The position numbers and the translations under genes are program-made. A DNA stretch of 59,844 bases from an uncultured Agathobacter sp. (GTDB taxonomy: Bacteria > Bacillota > Clostridia > Lachnospirales > Lachnospiraceae), in the NCBI GenBank assembly GCA_944381555.1, contig CALWLL010000045.1, forward strand, positions 1 to 59,844, read 5' to 3'. Positions 25,410 to 34,962 of this stretch are shown here, in pieces. Numbering within the stretch: position 1 is the stretch's first letter; every line of letters starts with the position of its first letter. The notes beneath the pieces are model-generated. The model was not told the origin of the DNA, ran no database searches, and was given only the letters and a program-made list of their open reading frames with translations.

Positions 25410-28361
25410 ATGCTACAGACAATACATTTGACAAAAATCTACAAGACCAAGGGCGGCGCGGATGTAAGAGCCCTTGATGATGTATCGATTCAGTTTCCCG
25501 AGCGGGGAATGGTATTCCTGCTTGGAAAAAGCGGCAGTGGTAAATCAACACTTCTTAATGTCTGCGGAGGATTGGATGCACCTACAAGCGGTGCCATTGT
25601 TGTAAAAGGCAGAAGCAGCAATTCTTTCAGCCAGAGTGATTTCGACAGCTACCGGAATACCTATGTGGGTTTCATTTTTCAGGAATACAATATCTTAAAT
25701 GAATTTACAGTAGAGGACAATATTGCCCTTGCGTTAGAATTACAGGGCAAACCAAAGGATAAAAAGGTCATTGCAGACCTGTTGGAACAGGTGGATTTAA
25801 CCGGTTATGCAAAGCGCAAGCCCAATACGTTGTCCGGCGGACAGAAACAGAGAATCGCGATTGCGCGGGCTCTGGTAAAATCACCGGAGATAATTATGGC
25901 GGATGAACCGACGGGAGCGCTTGATTCTGCAACCGGAAAGCAGGTTTTTGATACACTTAAGAAATTATCAAAAGATAAGTTGGTTATCGTGGTATCCCAC
26001 GACCGGGATTTTGCGGAAAGCTATGGAGACCGTATTATTGAATTAAAAGATGGTAAGGTGTTGTCAGACGTTACCAAAACACATGAGGATAAGCAGGAAC
26101 TCAGTGCAAATATCAGTGTTGTAGGTAATACGCTCTGTGTAAAAAATGGTTCAGAATTAAATGAAGAAGACTTTGAAGAGATAAAGAGCTTCTTGAGCAA
26201 GGCGCAAAATGATGTCGTTATTGCAAGCGGTAAGCGGGAGGTACAATCTTTTAAAGAAGTCAACCATATCAAGGATGACGGTGGAATGGAAGTGTTCCGT
26301 GACTCAGCAGAAATGCCGGTAGAACCAAGAATCTACAAACCGGAGGAAAGCCGCTTTATCCGGTCAAAACTTCCGGCAAAACATGCGGTTAAAATTGGAG
26401 TGTCGGGGCTTAAAACCAAACCGATTCGTTTATTTTTTACCATTTTGTTGTGTACGCTCGCATTTATTTTCTTTGGATTACTTTCAACCATGACTTTCTA
26501 TGATAATGAGTCCACATTTAAACAATCTTTGAAGGATTCAAATTATAGTCTGGTAAAATTGGGAAAACTTTATGAACTTCGGGAAATATGGCACTGGGAC
26601 GGACAGGAAGAGATGGATTATTCCTATCCGGTGGAAACCCGTTTTACCAAGGACGAATTGAACGGATTTAAAGAGCAGTTCGGAGACACGGCTTTTGGCG
26701 GAACATCTGTCTGGTGGGGATACAGCGTTCAAAGTTCTGCCGCCCTATACTGGAATACAGAGATTAGAACTGTGGCATATCTGGAAGAAGACAACCCGCT
26801 TCGTAAGAACATTACAGGAGAATATCCAAAGAATGCGGGAGAAATCTGCATTTCTTCCTATATCGCAGATGTAATATATAACTGTAAGATTTATGATTCT
26901 GTTGCGGGAGAGCTTATTGTATTAGAAGAGCCGGAGGATATTATTGGAAAGAAAATAAATATTCAGGGAACACAATACACAGTTTCCGGTATTATGGAAA
27001 GCGGCGATATTTCTTCCAAATATGATGAATTGAAAGATTCTGAAAACAGAAATTACACGTTGTATAACGGTTTTTACAATGAACTTCAGGACGGATTGCA
27101 TTTGACGGCTTTTGTTGCTGAAAATTCTTTTGCGCAGATTGCAGAAGAAAATTACTATATCATGGGGCAGGATTTTGCATCACATCGCGTAACGGCGGCA
27201 ATTGGAGCAGGAATATGGGATGCATATACCTTCCCGGAATTGCCAAACGCTGGATATTCTGCTTTTTCAAAATATGCGAAAGCAGAAGATGTTGTTTCTC
27301 TCGTAGATGGAAAAACAGTACCGGGAGAAAATGAAGCAGTTATCAGTGAAACATTATTCTATGAGCTTATCATGGAATTGGCACAAAAGCCTATATCTTC
27401 CGAGGATGCAAAAGTTGTAGAGAAAGCCGGCGAAATATATGAAATTGCCATGATACTCTTTAACGGCGGTACGGAATATGAAGATAAGCAGACAGGCGAG
27501 TTCCAATTCCGTGCGCTTACAGAGACAGATAAGCAGGAATATCTGGATAAGCTGATTGCTCTCTTGAAAGAAGATAATGAACAGATTACATTAGCAATGA
27601 AGCTGTATGATGAGTATAATGCAACCGTAATCGGAGGGCAGCAGGAGTATACCATTACAGGAATTCTTACTGATGGAAATACAGGCTTGCAGAAGATTCT
27701 GCTTGAGGATAAGACAGCAGAAAAATTGTGGGAAACACAAAAGGCGAGTATGGACAATTACTCAGAGTACATCACAAACTATATAGAGCCTGTGGATGCA
27801 ATCTATGGAATAGTATTCCTCCCATATGACCATTCTGACGAGCAGACCAATATGCTTTGGGATATTTATGAGAATACCAAATATGATGAAAGTGGCAGCA
27901 GAAGCACACTGACCAGCGCGCTTATCAGCAATCTGGAAATGGTAGATATGATGGTAGATGCATTATCGAAAGTATTCTTATATGTAGGTCTTATATTAGC
28001 GGTATTTGCAGCATTGCTTTTGTCTAACTTCATATCGGTATCTATCTCTTACAAAAAGCGTGAAATCGGTATTTTGCGTGCAGTAGGCGCAAGAAGCATT
28101 GATGTATTTAAGATTTTCTTCTCAGAGTCATTTGTAATTACTGCCATCTGTGTTGTGTTGTCGTTAATAGGCAGTCTGTTGTGCTGTGCATTGATTAACG
28201 GAGTACTTGTAGACCTCATAAGTGCATCGCTCTTTGTATTTGGTCCGTTGTCTTTTGGAATTCTTCTTGCAGTTGCAATCCTTACTGCAATAGTTGCAAC
28301 CTTCCTTCCGGTATGGAATGCGGCTAAGAAGAAGCCGGTAGAATCCATTCGGGCTTTATAA
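25410..28361 (+). CDS. ABC transporter ATPase-FtsX permease fusion (MacB/BceAB-like)
   Basis: This 983-residue protein is a MacB-type ATPase (1-225; Walker A GKSGSGKST, signature LSGGQKQR, Walker B IIMADEP, then SHDRDFA) followed by a linker. One membrane helix lies near 340, then a large extracytoplasmic region of about 480 residues, and three C-terminal FtsX helices from about 850 with YKKREIGILRAVGAR. Such four-helix transporters move peptides or lipids or work by mechanotransmission, often giving antimicrobial-peptide resistance. The ATG at 25410 has GGAG 9 nt upstream and is preferred to a TTG at 25404. No two-component system lies beside it, unlike classical BceAB. Confidence 0.85.
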   Translation: MLQTIHLTKIYKTKGGADVRALDDVSIQFPERGMVFLLGKSGSGKSTLLNVCGGLDAPTSGAIVVKGRSSNSFSQSDFDSYRNTYVGFIFQEYNILNEFTVEDNIALALELQGKPKDKKVIADLLEQVDLTGYAKRKPNTLSGGQKQRIAIARALVKSPEIIMADEPTGALDSATGKQVFDTLKKLSKDKLVIVVSHDRDFAESYGDRIIELKDGKVLSDVTKTHEDKQELSANISVVGNTLCVKNGSELNEEDFEEIKSFLSKAQNDVVIASGKREVQSFKEVNHIKDDGGMEVFRDSAEMPVEPRIYKPEESRFIRSKLPAKHAVKIGVSGLKTKPIRLFFTILLCTLAFIFFGLLSTMTFYDNESTFKQSLKDSNYSLVKLGKLYELREIWHWDGQEEMDYSYPVETRFTKDELNGFKEQFGDTAFGGTSVWWGYSVQSSAALYWNTEIRTVAYLEEDNPLRKNITGEYPKNAGEICISSYIADVIYNCKIYDSVAGELIVLEEPEDIIGKKINIQGTQYTVSGIMESGDISSKYDELKDSENRNYTLYNGFYNELQDGLHLTAFVAENSFAQIAEENYYIMGQDFASHRVTAAIGAGIWDAYTFPELPNAGYSAFSKYAKAEDVVSLVDGKTVPGENEAVISETLFYELIMELAQKPISSEDAKVVEKAGEIYEIAMILFNGGTEYEDKQTGEFQFRALTETDKQEYLDKLIALLKEDNEQITLAMKLYDEYNATVIGGQQEYTITGILTDGNTGLQKILLEDKTAEKLWETQKASMDNYSEYITNYIEPVDAIYGIVFLPYDHSDEQTNMLWDIYENTKYDESGSRSTLTSALISNLEMVDMMVDALSKVFLYVGLILAVFAALLLSNFISVSISYKKREIGILRAVGARSIDVFKIFFSESFVITAICVVLSLIGSLLCCALINGVLVDLISASLFVFGPLSFGILLAVAILTAIVATFLPVWNAAKKKPVESIRAL

Positions 28362-28405
28362 AAAGTTTAACGGAATAGATAGCAGGAGTTGAAAACTCCC
28401 CAAAG

Positions 28406-28440
28406 AAAAACAGCTATGGGCTTTTGCTCATAGCTGTTTT
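28406..28440 (+). terminator. Terminator after the FtsX-type ABC gene
   Basis: ACAGCTATGGGC and GCTCATAGCTGT form a 12-bp stem with one G-U pair around TTTT, flanked by A and T runs. It ends the transcript of the gene at 25410-28361. Confidence 0.88.
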
Positions 28441-28832
28441 GGTATTAGTTACGTTCTGCCTTTGGGCGTATATAAAAAAACTTCTTGCCACTGCCTAAAT
28501 TTCTTTTCATTTTCACGCGCTTTTTTCGAAAATTGGGCATGGGTGAAAAAACGTTCTTCCTAGGTCCAAGATTTTGAAAAATCGTGGGCATGGGCTATCA
28601 ATTTTTCTGTATTCGCCCAAACCGATAGTCAAAGTGCTAATTCTAAGAGTATGTTTGGGCATACAACAACAAGTTGAGATGTTTTCTGCCCAAAACTCAC
28701 AGATGACAAGGGAATTTGCTTTGTCAAAATTGAAAGGAGCTGTATTTGCTCCCTTTTTATATAAAAGAACCTATGAAATAAATGGAAATTGTGATAAAAT
28801 AAAAATAAGTTTGTGTAAAAAGGAGTCGTATT
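28441..28832 (+). other. Non-coding stretch with repeated TGGGCA words
   Basis: No credible gene is present in about 390 nt. Words of the form TTGGGCA or its complement recur at about 28461, 28532, 28585, 28615, 28654 and 28688. Two longer partial direct repeats, ATTGGGCATGGG (about 28532) and GTGGGCATGGGC (28584-28595), each follow a run like TTTTCGAAAA or TTTTGAAAAA. GCCCAAAC (28615-28622) and GTTTGGGC (28653-28660) form an inverted pair. TGACAA/TTGTCA (28704-28726) and GGAGC/GCTCC followed by CTTTTT (28736-28758) form two hairpins just before the next ABC operon, the second possibly a weak terminator. A GATAAAAT near 28795 could be a -10. Confidence 0.45.
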
Positions 28833-30608
28833 ATGATTTTTGGAAAATACATTAACCGGTATTACCTGAAATATGGAGCATGGCTGCTGTTGGGGCTTAT
28901 GGCTCTTTTGATCGTAGACTGGTTCCAGCTTAAGATTCCGAATTTGTACCGCATGGTAATCAATGGTATCAATAACGGAGTGGTAGACGTAGACGGAGTA
29001 TCTATGGTCTTTGATTTTGAGTTTCTTTTGGACAACATTTGTATGCCAATGGTAGGAATTATTGTGCTTGTAGTATTCGGACGTTTTTTGTGGCGTGTTT
29101 CTTTGTTCGGCGCTGCCATTCGTGTGGAAACGGATATTAGAAATAGAATGTTTGATCATGCAAAGGACTTAAGCCGTGAGTATTATCAGGTGAATAAGGT
29201 AGGTAACCTGATGAGCTTATTTACCAATGATTTAGATACAATTCAGGAGTGCTTCGGATGGGGTTTCCTTATGTTTTTTGATGCCCTGTTCTTAGGAATT
29301 ATGGCAGTCGGAAAAATGTGGAGTATGGACAGGGTGCTGACCGTCTTTTCTATGATTCCGATGGTGTTTTTATTAGCGGCAAGCACCGTAGTAGGGAAAT
29401 ATATGACAAAGAAGTGGGACGTCAGACAGGAGGCATTTTCCAAGCTTTCTGATTTTTCCCAGGAGAGTTTTTCCGGAATTGCCGTTATCAAGGCTTTTGT
29501 AAAAGAGGCCAAAGAACTGATGGCGTTTAAGAAGCTGAATAAGGAAAATGAAGAAGCCAATATTGACTATACGAAATCTTCTGTGCTTCTTCGTATTCTG
29601 GTAACGCTGTTCGTAGAAAGCGTTATCTGCGTTATCTTAGGATACGGCGGATATCTGGTCTATAAAGGAAGTTTTAATGCAGGACAGCTTGTGGAGTTTA
29701 TCGGATACTTTAACTCTATTGTATGGCCGGTTATGGCGGTATCAGAGCTTATCGACATGTCTTCGAGGGGCAAGGCGTCCTTAAAACGTGTCAGTGAGCT
29801 TCTGGATGCAAAACAGGATGTCATTGATGAGCCGGGAGTAGAGCCGTTATCGGATATAAAAGGGGATATTGAGTTTCGCAATCTGACCTTCCGTTATCCT
29901 GATGGAGAATATAATGCGCTGGAGAATATATCCTTTACAATCAAAGCGGGTGAAAATGTTGGTCTGGTGGGCAAGACAGGCTCAGGTAAGACAACCCTTG
30001 TAGATTTAATCCTTCGTACCTACAACGTGCCGGATGGAACAATATTTATCGACGGGCATGACGTAAATACGGTGGCGATTCGAGATGTGCGTGCAGGCTG
30101 CGCTTATGTGCCACAGGATAATTTTCTGTTTTCCGATACCATAGAGAATAATATTTCCTTTGGGACGGATGATAAATCACGCGGTGCGATTGTGGATGCA
30201 GCAGTTTTAGCTGACGTAGACAGCAATATTAAAGAATTTAAAAAAGGGTATGAAACCATTCTCGGAGAACGCGGCGTGACGGTTTCCGGCGGACAGAAGC
30301 AGCGAATCAGCATTGCAAGAGCGCTGATGAAGGATGCTCCGATCTTGATTTTAGATGATTCTGTTTCGGCTGTTGATACTAAGACAGAAAGGACCATTCT
30401 GGGCAATCTGCGAGAGACAAGAGCCGGCAAGACGACCATTCTGATTGCACACAGAATTTCTACCATTGAGCAGATGGACAAGGTTCTCTTTATTGAGGAC
30501 GGAAAACTTATGGCTATGGGAACACATACAGATTTGTACCGTGATTGTCCGGAGTACCGGAAGATGGTGGATTTACAGAAATTAGAGGAAGAGGGAGGAA
30601 ATGAATAA
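28833..30608 (+). CDS. ABC exporter, degenerate-site half (second pair)
   Basis: This 591-residue half-transporter has membrane helices in residues 15-310 and an ATPase with Walker A GKTGSGKTT, signature VSGGQKQR and Walker B ILILDDSVSAVD. As in the exporter at 2109, Asp replaces the catalytic Glu after Walker B, so this is the inactive-site half of a heterodimer. The following gene, overlapping by one base (TAATG), is the catalytic partner. Family members export drugs, lipids or peptides; the substrate is unknown. AAAAGGAG precedes ATG. Confidence 0.88.
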   Translation: MIFGKYINRYYLKYGAWLLLGLMALLIVDWFQLKIPNLYRMVINGINNGVVDVDGVSMVFDFEFLLDNICMPMVGIIVLVVFGRFLWRVSLFGAAIRVETDIRNRMFDHAKDLSREYYQVNKVGNLMSLFTNDLDTIQECFGWGFLMFFDALFLGIMAVGKMWSMDRVLTVFSMIPMVFLLAASTVVGKYMTKKWDVRQEAFSKLSDFSQESFSGIAVIKAFVKEAKELMAFKKLNKENEEANIDYTKSSVLLRILVTLFVESVICVILGYGGYLVYKGSFNAGQLVEFIGYFNSIVWPVMAVSELIDMSSRGKASLKRVSELLDAKQDVIDEPGVEPLSDIKGDIEFRNLTFRYPDGEYNALENISFTIKAGENVGLVGKTGSGKTTLVDLILRTYNVPDGTIFIDGHDVNTVAIRDVRAGCAYVPQDNFLFSDTIENNISFGTDDKSRGAIVDAAVLADVDSNIKEFKKGYETILGERGVTVSGGQKQRISIARALMKDAPILILDDSVSAVDTKTERTILGNLRETRAGKTTILIAHRISTIEQMDKVLFIEDGKLMAMGTHTDLYRDCPEYRKMVDLQKLEEEGGNE

Positions 30609-32497
30609 TGCATGAGTTTTTACCAGTACTTATTGTAGGCGCAATTATCGGCGCATTTTCCCTCGTTTTCATTATGGCGTATATTGCCGTTAGCAGACAA
30701 AAGGACGACAGTGACAGCGACCGCCAGATGAAGGACATAGAATTAATAAAGCGCCTTTTGCATTATGCAAAACCATATTGGAGAGAGTTTTTGCTTGTAC
30801 TTGTCATTATGGCTTTTTCTATCGTGTATGATATTGTTTCACCGTTGATTATAGGTAATATACAAGACCTTGTAAAAACCGATTTCAAGCTGCCGGAACT
30901 GTATAAGCGAGTTGCTGTTTATGCGGGAATTTTAATTGTCTCTATGATCTGTACTTATTTTCAGGCGATTATTCTCCAAAGAATCGGACAAAAGATTCTT
31001 TCTAAGCTGCGTATGGACATCTTTTCGCATATTGAGAGTCTGTCTCATGAACAGCTTAATAACATTCCGGTAGGAAAACTGGTAACCAGAGTTACAAATG
31101 ATACCAATGCGATTTCCATGATGTTTACCAATGTACTGGTAACTATGATCAAAAACAGTATGGTTATCATCGGTGTAATGGGTGCCATGTTGTTGTTAAA
31201 TTATGCCCTCGCGCTTATGGTATTCTGTTTTGTACCGTTTGTTGTATTATTTACGGTTATTTTCCGTAAATTTTCCCGTAAGGTGCACAGAGAAGTAACG
31301 GATGCCAGAACAGATATCAATACCTATCTGTCAGAGAATCTATCCGGTATCAAGATTACACAGATTTTTAACAGGGAAGAACAGAAGATGGAGGAGTTTT
31401 TAGCAAGAAGCAGAAAACTGCAAACGGCTAAAACGCATCGTATTTTTGTTTTTGGTATTTTCCGTCCAATGGTTTATATGTTAAATGTGTCTACGGTAAT
31501 GTGTCTGTTTTACTTTGGTGCGAAAGGGTATTTAAACGGTACTGTCTTTTTAGGACAGGTGATTGACAGTGCCGTGATAGTTTCTTTCTATATGTATATT
31601 TCCAAGTTCTTTAATCCAATCCAGACTTTAGCAGAGCAGTTTGATGTGCTGCAAAATTCTTTTGCTTCAGCAGAGAAAATATTCACGATTATGGATATGG
31701 TTCCAGAAGTGGTGGACGAGCCGGATGCGATTGAACTTCATGAAATTCGCGGTGAGATTGAATTTAAGGACGTATGGTTTGCATATAAAGAAAATGAGTG
31801 GGTATTAAAGGGAGTATCCTTCCGTGTAGAGCCAAAACAGACCGTTGCGTTTGTCGGTTCTACCGGTTCGGGAAAAACGACAATCTTATCGCTTATTGTG
31901 CGAAACTATGATATTCAAAAAGGTCAGATTCTCATTGATGGAATTGACATTAAAAAGATTAAAATATCTTCTCTTCGTAAGCATTTTGGTCAGATGCTAC
32001 AGGACGTATTCCTTTTTTCAGGCGACATCAGAAGCAACATTGTTTTGCGCTCGGAGGGAATCCGTGACGAAGAAATTATGGAAGCCTGCCGTTATGTAAA
32101 TGCGGATTCTTTTATCAATAAGCTGGAATCCGGTTTGGATGAGGTGGTACAGGAGAGAGGAAATAACTTCTCCGCAGGACAAAGGCAGCTTTTGTCTTTT
32201 GCAAGAACCATTATTCATAAGCCGGCAGTTATGATTTTAGATGAGGCAACTGCCAATATTGATACAGAGACAGAGCTTCTCATACAGGATTCTTTGGAAA
32301 AGATGAAGAATATCGGAACAATGCTTGTAGTAGCACACCGACTGTCTACCATTCAGCATTCCGATAATATTATACTCTTATCCAAGGGAGAGATTGTAGA
32401 ACAGGGAACGCATCAGGAGCTGCTTCATAAAAAGGGAAAATATTATCACTTATATACGTTACAGTTTAGTAAGGAGCAGTTCTTACAGAATAAATAG
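30608..32497 (+). CDS. ABC exporter, catalytic half (second pair)
   Basis: This 629-residue partner carries an extra N-terminal membrane helix (about 5-28) and a charged linker before the usual six-helix domain, then an ATPase with Walker A GSTGSGKTT, signature FSAGQRQ and Walker B VMILDEATANID with the catalytic Glu. The non-standard signature and intact Glu complement the first half. A GAGGGAGG ribosome binding site inside the end of the first gene supports coupled translation in about equal amounts. It shares the two-gene layout with 2109-5654 but differs clearly in sequence, so it is not a recent duplicate. Confidence 0.88.
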   Translation: MHEFLPVLIVGAIIGAFSLVFIMAYIAVSRQKDDSDSDRQMKDIELIKRLLHYAKPYWREFLLVLVIMAFSIVYDIVSPLIIGNIQDLVKTDFKLPELYKRVAVYAGILIVSMICTYFQAIILQRIGQKILSKLRMDIFSHIESLSHEQLNNIPVGKLVTRVTNDTNAISMMFTNVLVTMIKNSMVIIGVMGAMLLLNYALALMVFCFVPFVVLFTVIFRKFSRKVHREVTDARTDINTYLSENLSGIKITQIFNREEQKMEEFLARSRKLQTAKTHRIFVFGIFRPMVYMLNVSTVMCLFYFGAKGYLNGTVFLGQVIDSAVIVSFYMYISKFFNPIQTLAEQFDVLQNSFASAEKIFTIMDMVPEVVDEPDAIELHEIRGEIEFKDVWFAYKENEWVLKGVSFRVEPKQTVAFVGSTGSGKTTILSLIVRNYDIQKGQILIDGIDIKKIKISSLRKHFGQMLQDVFLFSGDIRSNIVLRSEGIRDEEIMEACRYVNADSFINKLESGLDEVVQERGNNFSAGQRQLLSFARTIIHKPAVMILDEATANIDTETELLIQDSLEKMKNIGTMLVVAHRLSTIQHSDNIILLSKGEIVEQGTHQELLHKKGKYYHLYTLQFSKEQFLQNK

Positions 32498-32623
32498 TGT
32501 GAAAAATAAATGTATCACACCGTAATATTAAGTCTGTGTGATGTCTGGCTCAAAGCTGCATATGCCAGGAAACGGAGATTAAAATGCAAAAAGGATTTAC
32601 AGAGGAGAAGAAGGGGGAAGGTT

Positions 32624-33094
32624 ATGAGATTATGTATTAAGCAAAGAGTATTCTCTTGGGGAGATACTTATGACATCTATGATGAAAACGGAAATGAAAA
32701 ATACCTTGTAAAAGAAGAGACGTTTACCTTTGGGCATCCGCTTCATGTGTATGATAAACGCGGACAGGAAATCGGCTGTGTAAACGAAGTGCCATTTAGC
32801 TTTCCAAAGCAGTATGAAATCATCGTGGGCGGAGTACAGCGGGGAAGTATTCAAAAACAATTTACATTCTTTCGCCAAAAGTATGATGTGGATTTTAACG
32901 GCTGGCACATAGAAGGGGATTTTCTTGATTGGGATTATGATGTGTTCTCAGGTTCAAGACCAATCATCCATATAAACAAGGAATGGCTCACATGGGGAGA
33001 TACCTATACGATTGATTTTGAAAATCCGGCGGATGAATTAATGGGGATTATGTTAGTGGTGGCAATTGATGCTGCCAATCGGAATAAGAATTAG
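32624..33094 (+). CDS. LURP-one-related (tubby-like fold) protein
   Basis: This 156-residue protein reads as a LURP-one-related domain: an N-terminal IKQRVFSWGDTYDIYDENG, repeated beta-strand blocks (LHVYDKRGQEIG, RQKYDVDFNGWHIEGDF) and a C-terminal helix. The fold resembles the C-terminal domain of tubby and phospholipid scramblases. Bacterial members have no settled function. The ATG after AGGGGGAAGG was chosen; an upstream in-frame extension is Arg/Lys-rich and has no ribosome binding site. It follows the ABC exporter by about 125 nt and could be co-transcribed. Confidence 0.8.
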   Translation: MRLCIKQRVFSWGDTYDIYDENGNEKYLVKEETFTFGHPLHVYDKRGQEIGCVNEVPFSFPKQYEIIVGGVQRGSIQKQFTFFRQKYDVDFNGWHIEGDFLDWDYDVFSGSRPIIHINKEWLTWGDTYTIDFENPADELMGIMLVVAIDAANRNKN

Positions 33095-33113
33095 AGTAAT
33101 AAGCGAATCAAAC

Positions 33114-33139
33114 AAAAGAGGCTGTTTTGCAGCCTCTTT
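33114..33139. terminator. Bidirectional terminator between convergent genes
   Basis: AAAGAGGCTG, a TTTTG loop and CAGCCTCTTT form a stem between the LURP-like gene and the convergent gene at 33165. The stem and loop are identical to those at 123-150. Confidence 0.85.
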
Positions 33140-33164
33140 GCTCTATGTCTGTTTGTTATGTAGT

Positions 33165-33848
33165 TTACTGTGTTACCACCTCTCCTGTTGTAGGGTCCGT
33201 AGTTACGACAGGACCGGAGTCTGTAGTGGTTTCGGCAGAAGTTTCTGATTCTGCTTTCCATGCTACAAATTTTTCTTCTACAGCTTTGTAGGTCTGCTGT
33301 GAGATGTCAGGAAGCTCTTTGCCCCATGTTTCGGTTGCTTCTTGAAAGCCCTTCTTAAATGCTTCTAGCAATTCATCCGCTTTGCTTACATCATCACCTG
33401 CAAGTGCTTTGGCAAAGTCAACGATTCTCTGGGAGGTCTGTTCTACACCCCAGTAGCCGTCTTCTGAAATCGCTTCCTGTGATTTTGCCTTAGCGGCTTC
33501 TGTTACTGTAAAATCACCGCTTGCAAGGAAAGACCAGATATCGTCGGCAGTTCCAATCGCAATACCCTGCTGGTTCATCATCTGCTGAACATAGGACTGC
33601 ATCTGGTTCATCCGGGCTTCGGTGTCCGCTTTCATCTGTGCAATGATTGCATCACGGTCAATGGTGTTATTCTTGTTTGTAATAGAAGCATCCGGTGCAG
33701 CGGATTTTTCATAAATAACTGCTGTTTCATCAAAGCCTGTTTTATTTTCAACAGCAGTATTAACAGTAGTTTCTTCTTTTTTTTCGGCTGCATTAACATT
33801 TGTAACAGCGGTGCTGTTTGTTACGCCGTAAATAGACTGAACGTTCAT
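33165..33848 (-). CDS. Hypothetical protein, Lachnospiraceae-type
   Basis: This 227-residue protein of unknown function is rich in Ala, Glu, Thr and Gln with no cysteine. It has a low-complexity N-terminus (NVQSIYGVTNS then KKEET), a central helical region with TEARMNQMQSYVQ, and a more conserved-looking core (IWSFLASGDFTV, EDGYWGVEQTSQR, ELPDISQQT). It ends in a Thr/Val-rich tail. No signal peptide or membrane segment is present. I have an impression of similar proteins in other Clostridia but cannot name a family. AAGGAGGGAG precedes ATG. A hairpin (33889-33909) lies in the leader. Confidence 0.7.
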   Translation of the reverse strand: MNVQSIYGVTNSTAVTNVNAAEKKEETTVNTAVENKTGFDETAVIYEKSAAPDASITNKNNTIDRDAIIAQMKADTEARMNQMQSYVQQMMNQQGIAIGTADDIWSFLASGDFTVTEAAKAKSQEAISEDGYWGVEQTSQRIVDFAKALAGDDVSKADELLEAFKKGFQEATETWGKELPDISQQTYKAVEEKFVAWKAESETSAETTTDSGPVVTTDPTTGEVVTQ

Positions 33849-33928
33849 AAAGACTCCCTCCTTGGATAAGATATGATGTTATGCGTTACAAAGGGGAGAA
33901 ATGCCCCTTTTAGTTCCTTTCTACTTAT

Positions 33929-33957
33929 ATTATCGTATAAAAGCAGGAAAAAGTGAA
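33929..33957 (-). promoter_or_regulatory. Promoter of the 33165-33848 gene
   Basis: On the minus strand, TTCACT (33952-33957) and GATAAT (33929-33934) are separated by exactly 17 nt. The transcript would include the hairpin AAAGGGG/CCCCTTT at 33889-33909. Confidence 0.5.
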
Positions 33958-33975
33958 TCCCTTTATCAAGATTAA

Positions 33976-34025
33976 TTGATTTTTTTTTTTTCTTGCGTAT
34001 AATGAATATTGTATACATAATACAA
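33976..34025 (+). promoter_or_regulatory. ispE-gntR promoter with GntR-like operator
   Basis: TTGATT (33976-33981), a 16-nt T-rich spacer and TATAAT (33998-34003) form the promoter. TTGTAT (34009-34014) and ATACAA (34020-34025) form a perfect inverted repeat with 5-nt spacing over the likely start point. The core TTGTATACA resembles operators of GntR/FCD regulators, and such a regulator is encoded in this operon, so self-control is plausible. Confidence 0.6.
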
Positions 34026-34055
34026 CATCATCTTTAAAAGTGACTGGAGCAGCAT

Positions 34056-34931
34056 ATGGATAATATCTCACTAAAAGCACTGGCAAAAATCAATCTTGGA
34101 CTGGATGTGGTTCGAAAACGGGAAGACGGCTACCATGAAGTCCGAATGATTATGCAGACGGTTCATTTATATGATAAACTGGATATTACGAAGACCAAGG
34201 AAAACAAAATTGCCATTACATCAAATTTGTCTTATGTTCCGACGAATGAGAATAATTTAGTATATAAAGCGGCAAAACTTCTTATGGATGAGTTTCAGAT
34301 AAAAGAAGGGGTATCCGTAAATCTTATAAAAAGAATCCCTGTTGCGGCAGGAATGGCAGGAGGAAGTTCGGATGCTGCGGCGATGCTTTACGGAATGAAC
34401 CGGATGTTTGAGCTGGGTTTATCCAGACAGCAGCTTATGGAACGGGGGGTTAAGATTGGCGCAGATGTACCGTACTGCCTGATGAGGGGAACAGCATTGG
34501 CAGAAGGAATCGGTGAGAAGCTGACCCAGCTTCCGCCTATGGTAAAATGCCCGGTGCTTATTGCAAAACCCCAGATATCGGTATCCACGAAGTTTGTATA
34601 CGAGAATCTGAAATTAAACGAAGAAACCGTTCATCCCGACATTGACAGGCTTGTGACAGCTATTAGGAATAAAGATTTGAATGCAGTTGCAGAGCATATG
34701 GGAAATGTGCTGGAATCGGTTACAATTTTGGAATATCCGGTTATTGAACAGATAAAAGCACAGATGATACAATCGGGTGCGGTAAATTCCATGATGAGCG
34801 GAAGCGGTCCTACCGTATTCGGGCTTTTTGAAGATGAAAAGACCGCAAGAAGAGCATATGAAAAGATGGCGGCATCAGGACTTGCAAAACAAATTTATGT
34901 AACCAGTATTTACAACAACCGCAGAGAATAA
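34056..34931 (+). CDS. ispE: 4-diphosphocytidyl-2-C-methyl-D-erythritol kinase
   Basis: This 291-residue GHMP kinase has LKALAKINLGLDVVRKREDGYHE at its start, with the catalytic Lys and Asp residues expected of IspE, the ATP loop PVAAGMAGGSSDAAA near 92-106, and MMSGSGPTVFG near the C-terminus. It phosphorylates CDP-methylerythritol in the MEP isoprenoid pathway. The next gene, 31 nt on, is a GntR regulator, and an operator-like palindrome overlaps the promoter. Confidence 0.96.
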   Translation: MDNISLKALAKINLGLDVVRKREDGYHEVRMIMQTVHLYDKLDITKTKENKIAITSNLSYVPTNENNLVYKAAKLLMDEFQIKEGVSVNLIKRIPVAAGMAGGSSDAAAMLYGMNRMFELGLSRQQLMERGVKIGADVPYCLMRGTALAEGIGEKLTQLPPMVKCPVLIAKPQISVSTKFVYENLKLNEETVHPDIDRLVTAIRNKDLNAVAEHMGNVLESVTILEYPVIEQIKAQMIQSGAVNSMMSGSGPTVFGLFEDEKTARRAYEKMAASGLAKQIYVTSIYNNRRE

Positions 34932-34962
34932 GCACTTTGCAGGAAGATAAGGGTGAGGGACT

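Noticed and set aside
28704-28758. CRISPR-like or tandem repeat array in the TGGGCA region
   Set aside because: The repeated words are short, irregularly spaced and in both orientations, with no constant-length spacers.
28574-28855. A 93-codon ORF before the second ABC exporter
   Set aside because: It has no ribosome binding site, crosses the two hairpins at 28704-28758 and overlaps the start of the real gene; composition does not look coding.
30608-32497. Second ABC exporter pair as a duplicate of the first
   Set aside because: The two pairs share family layout and site asymmetry, but their sequences differ throughout, so they are separate members.
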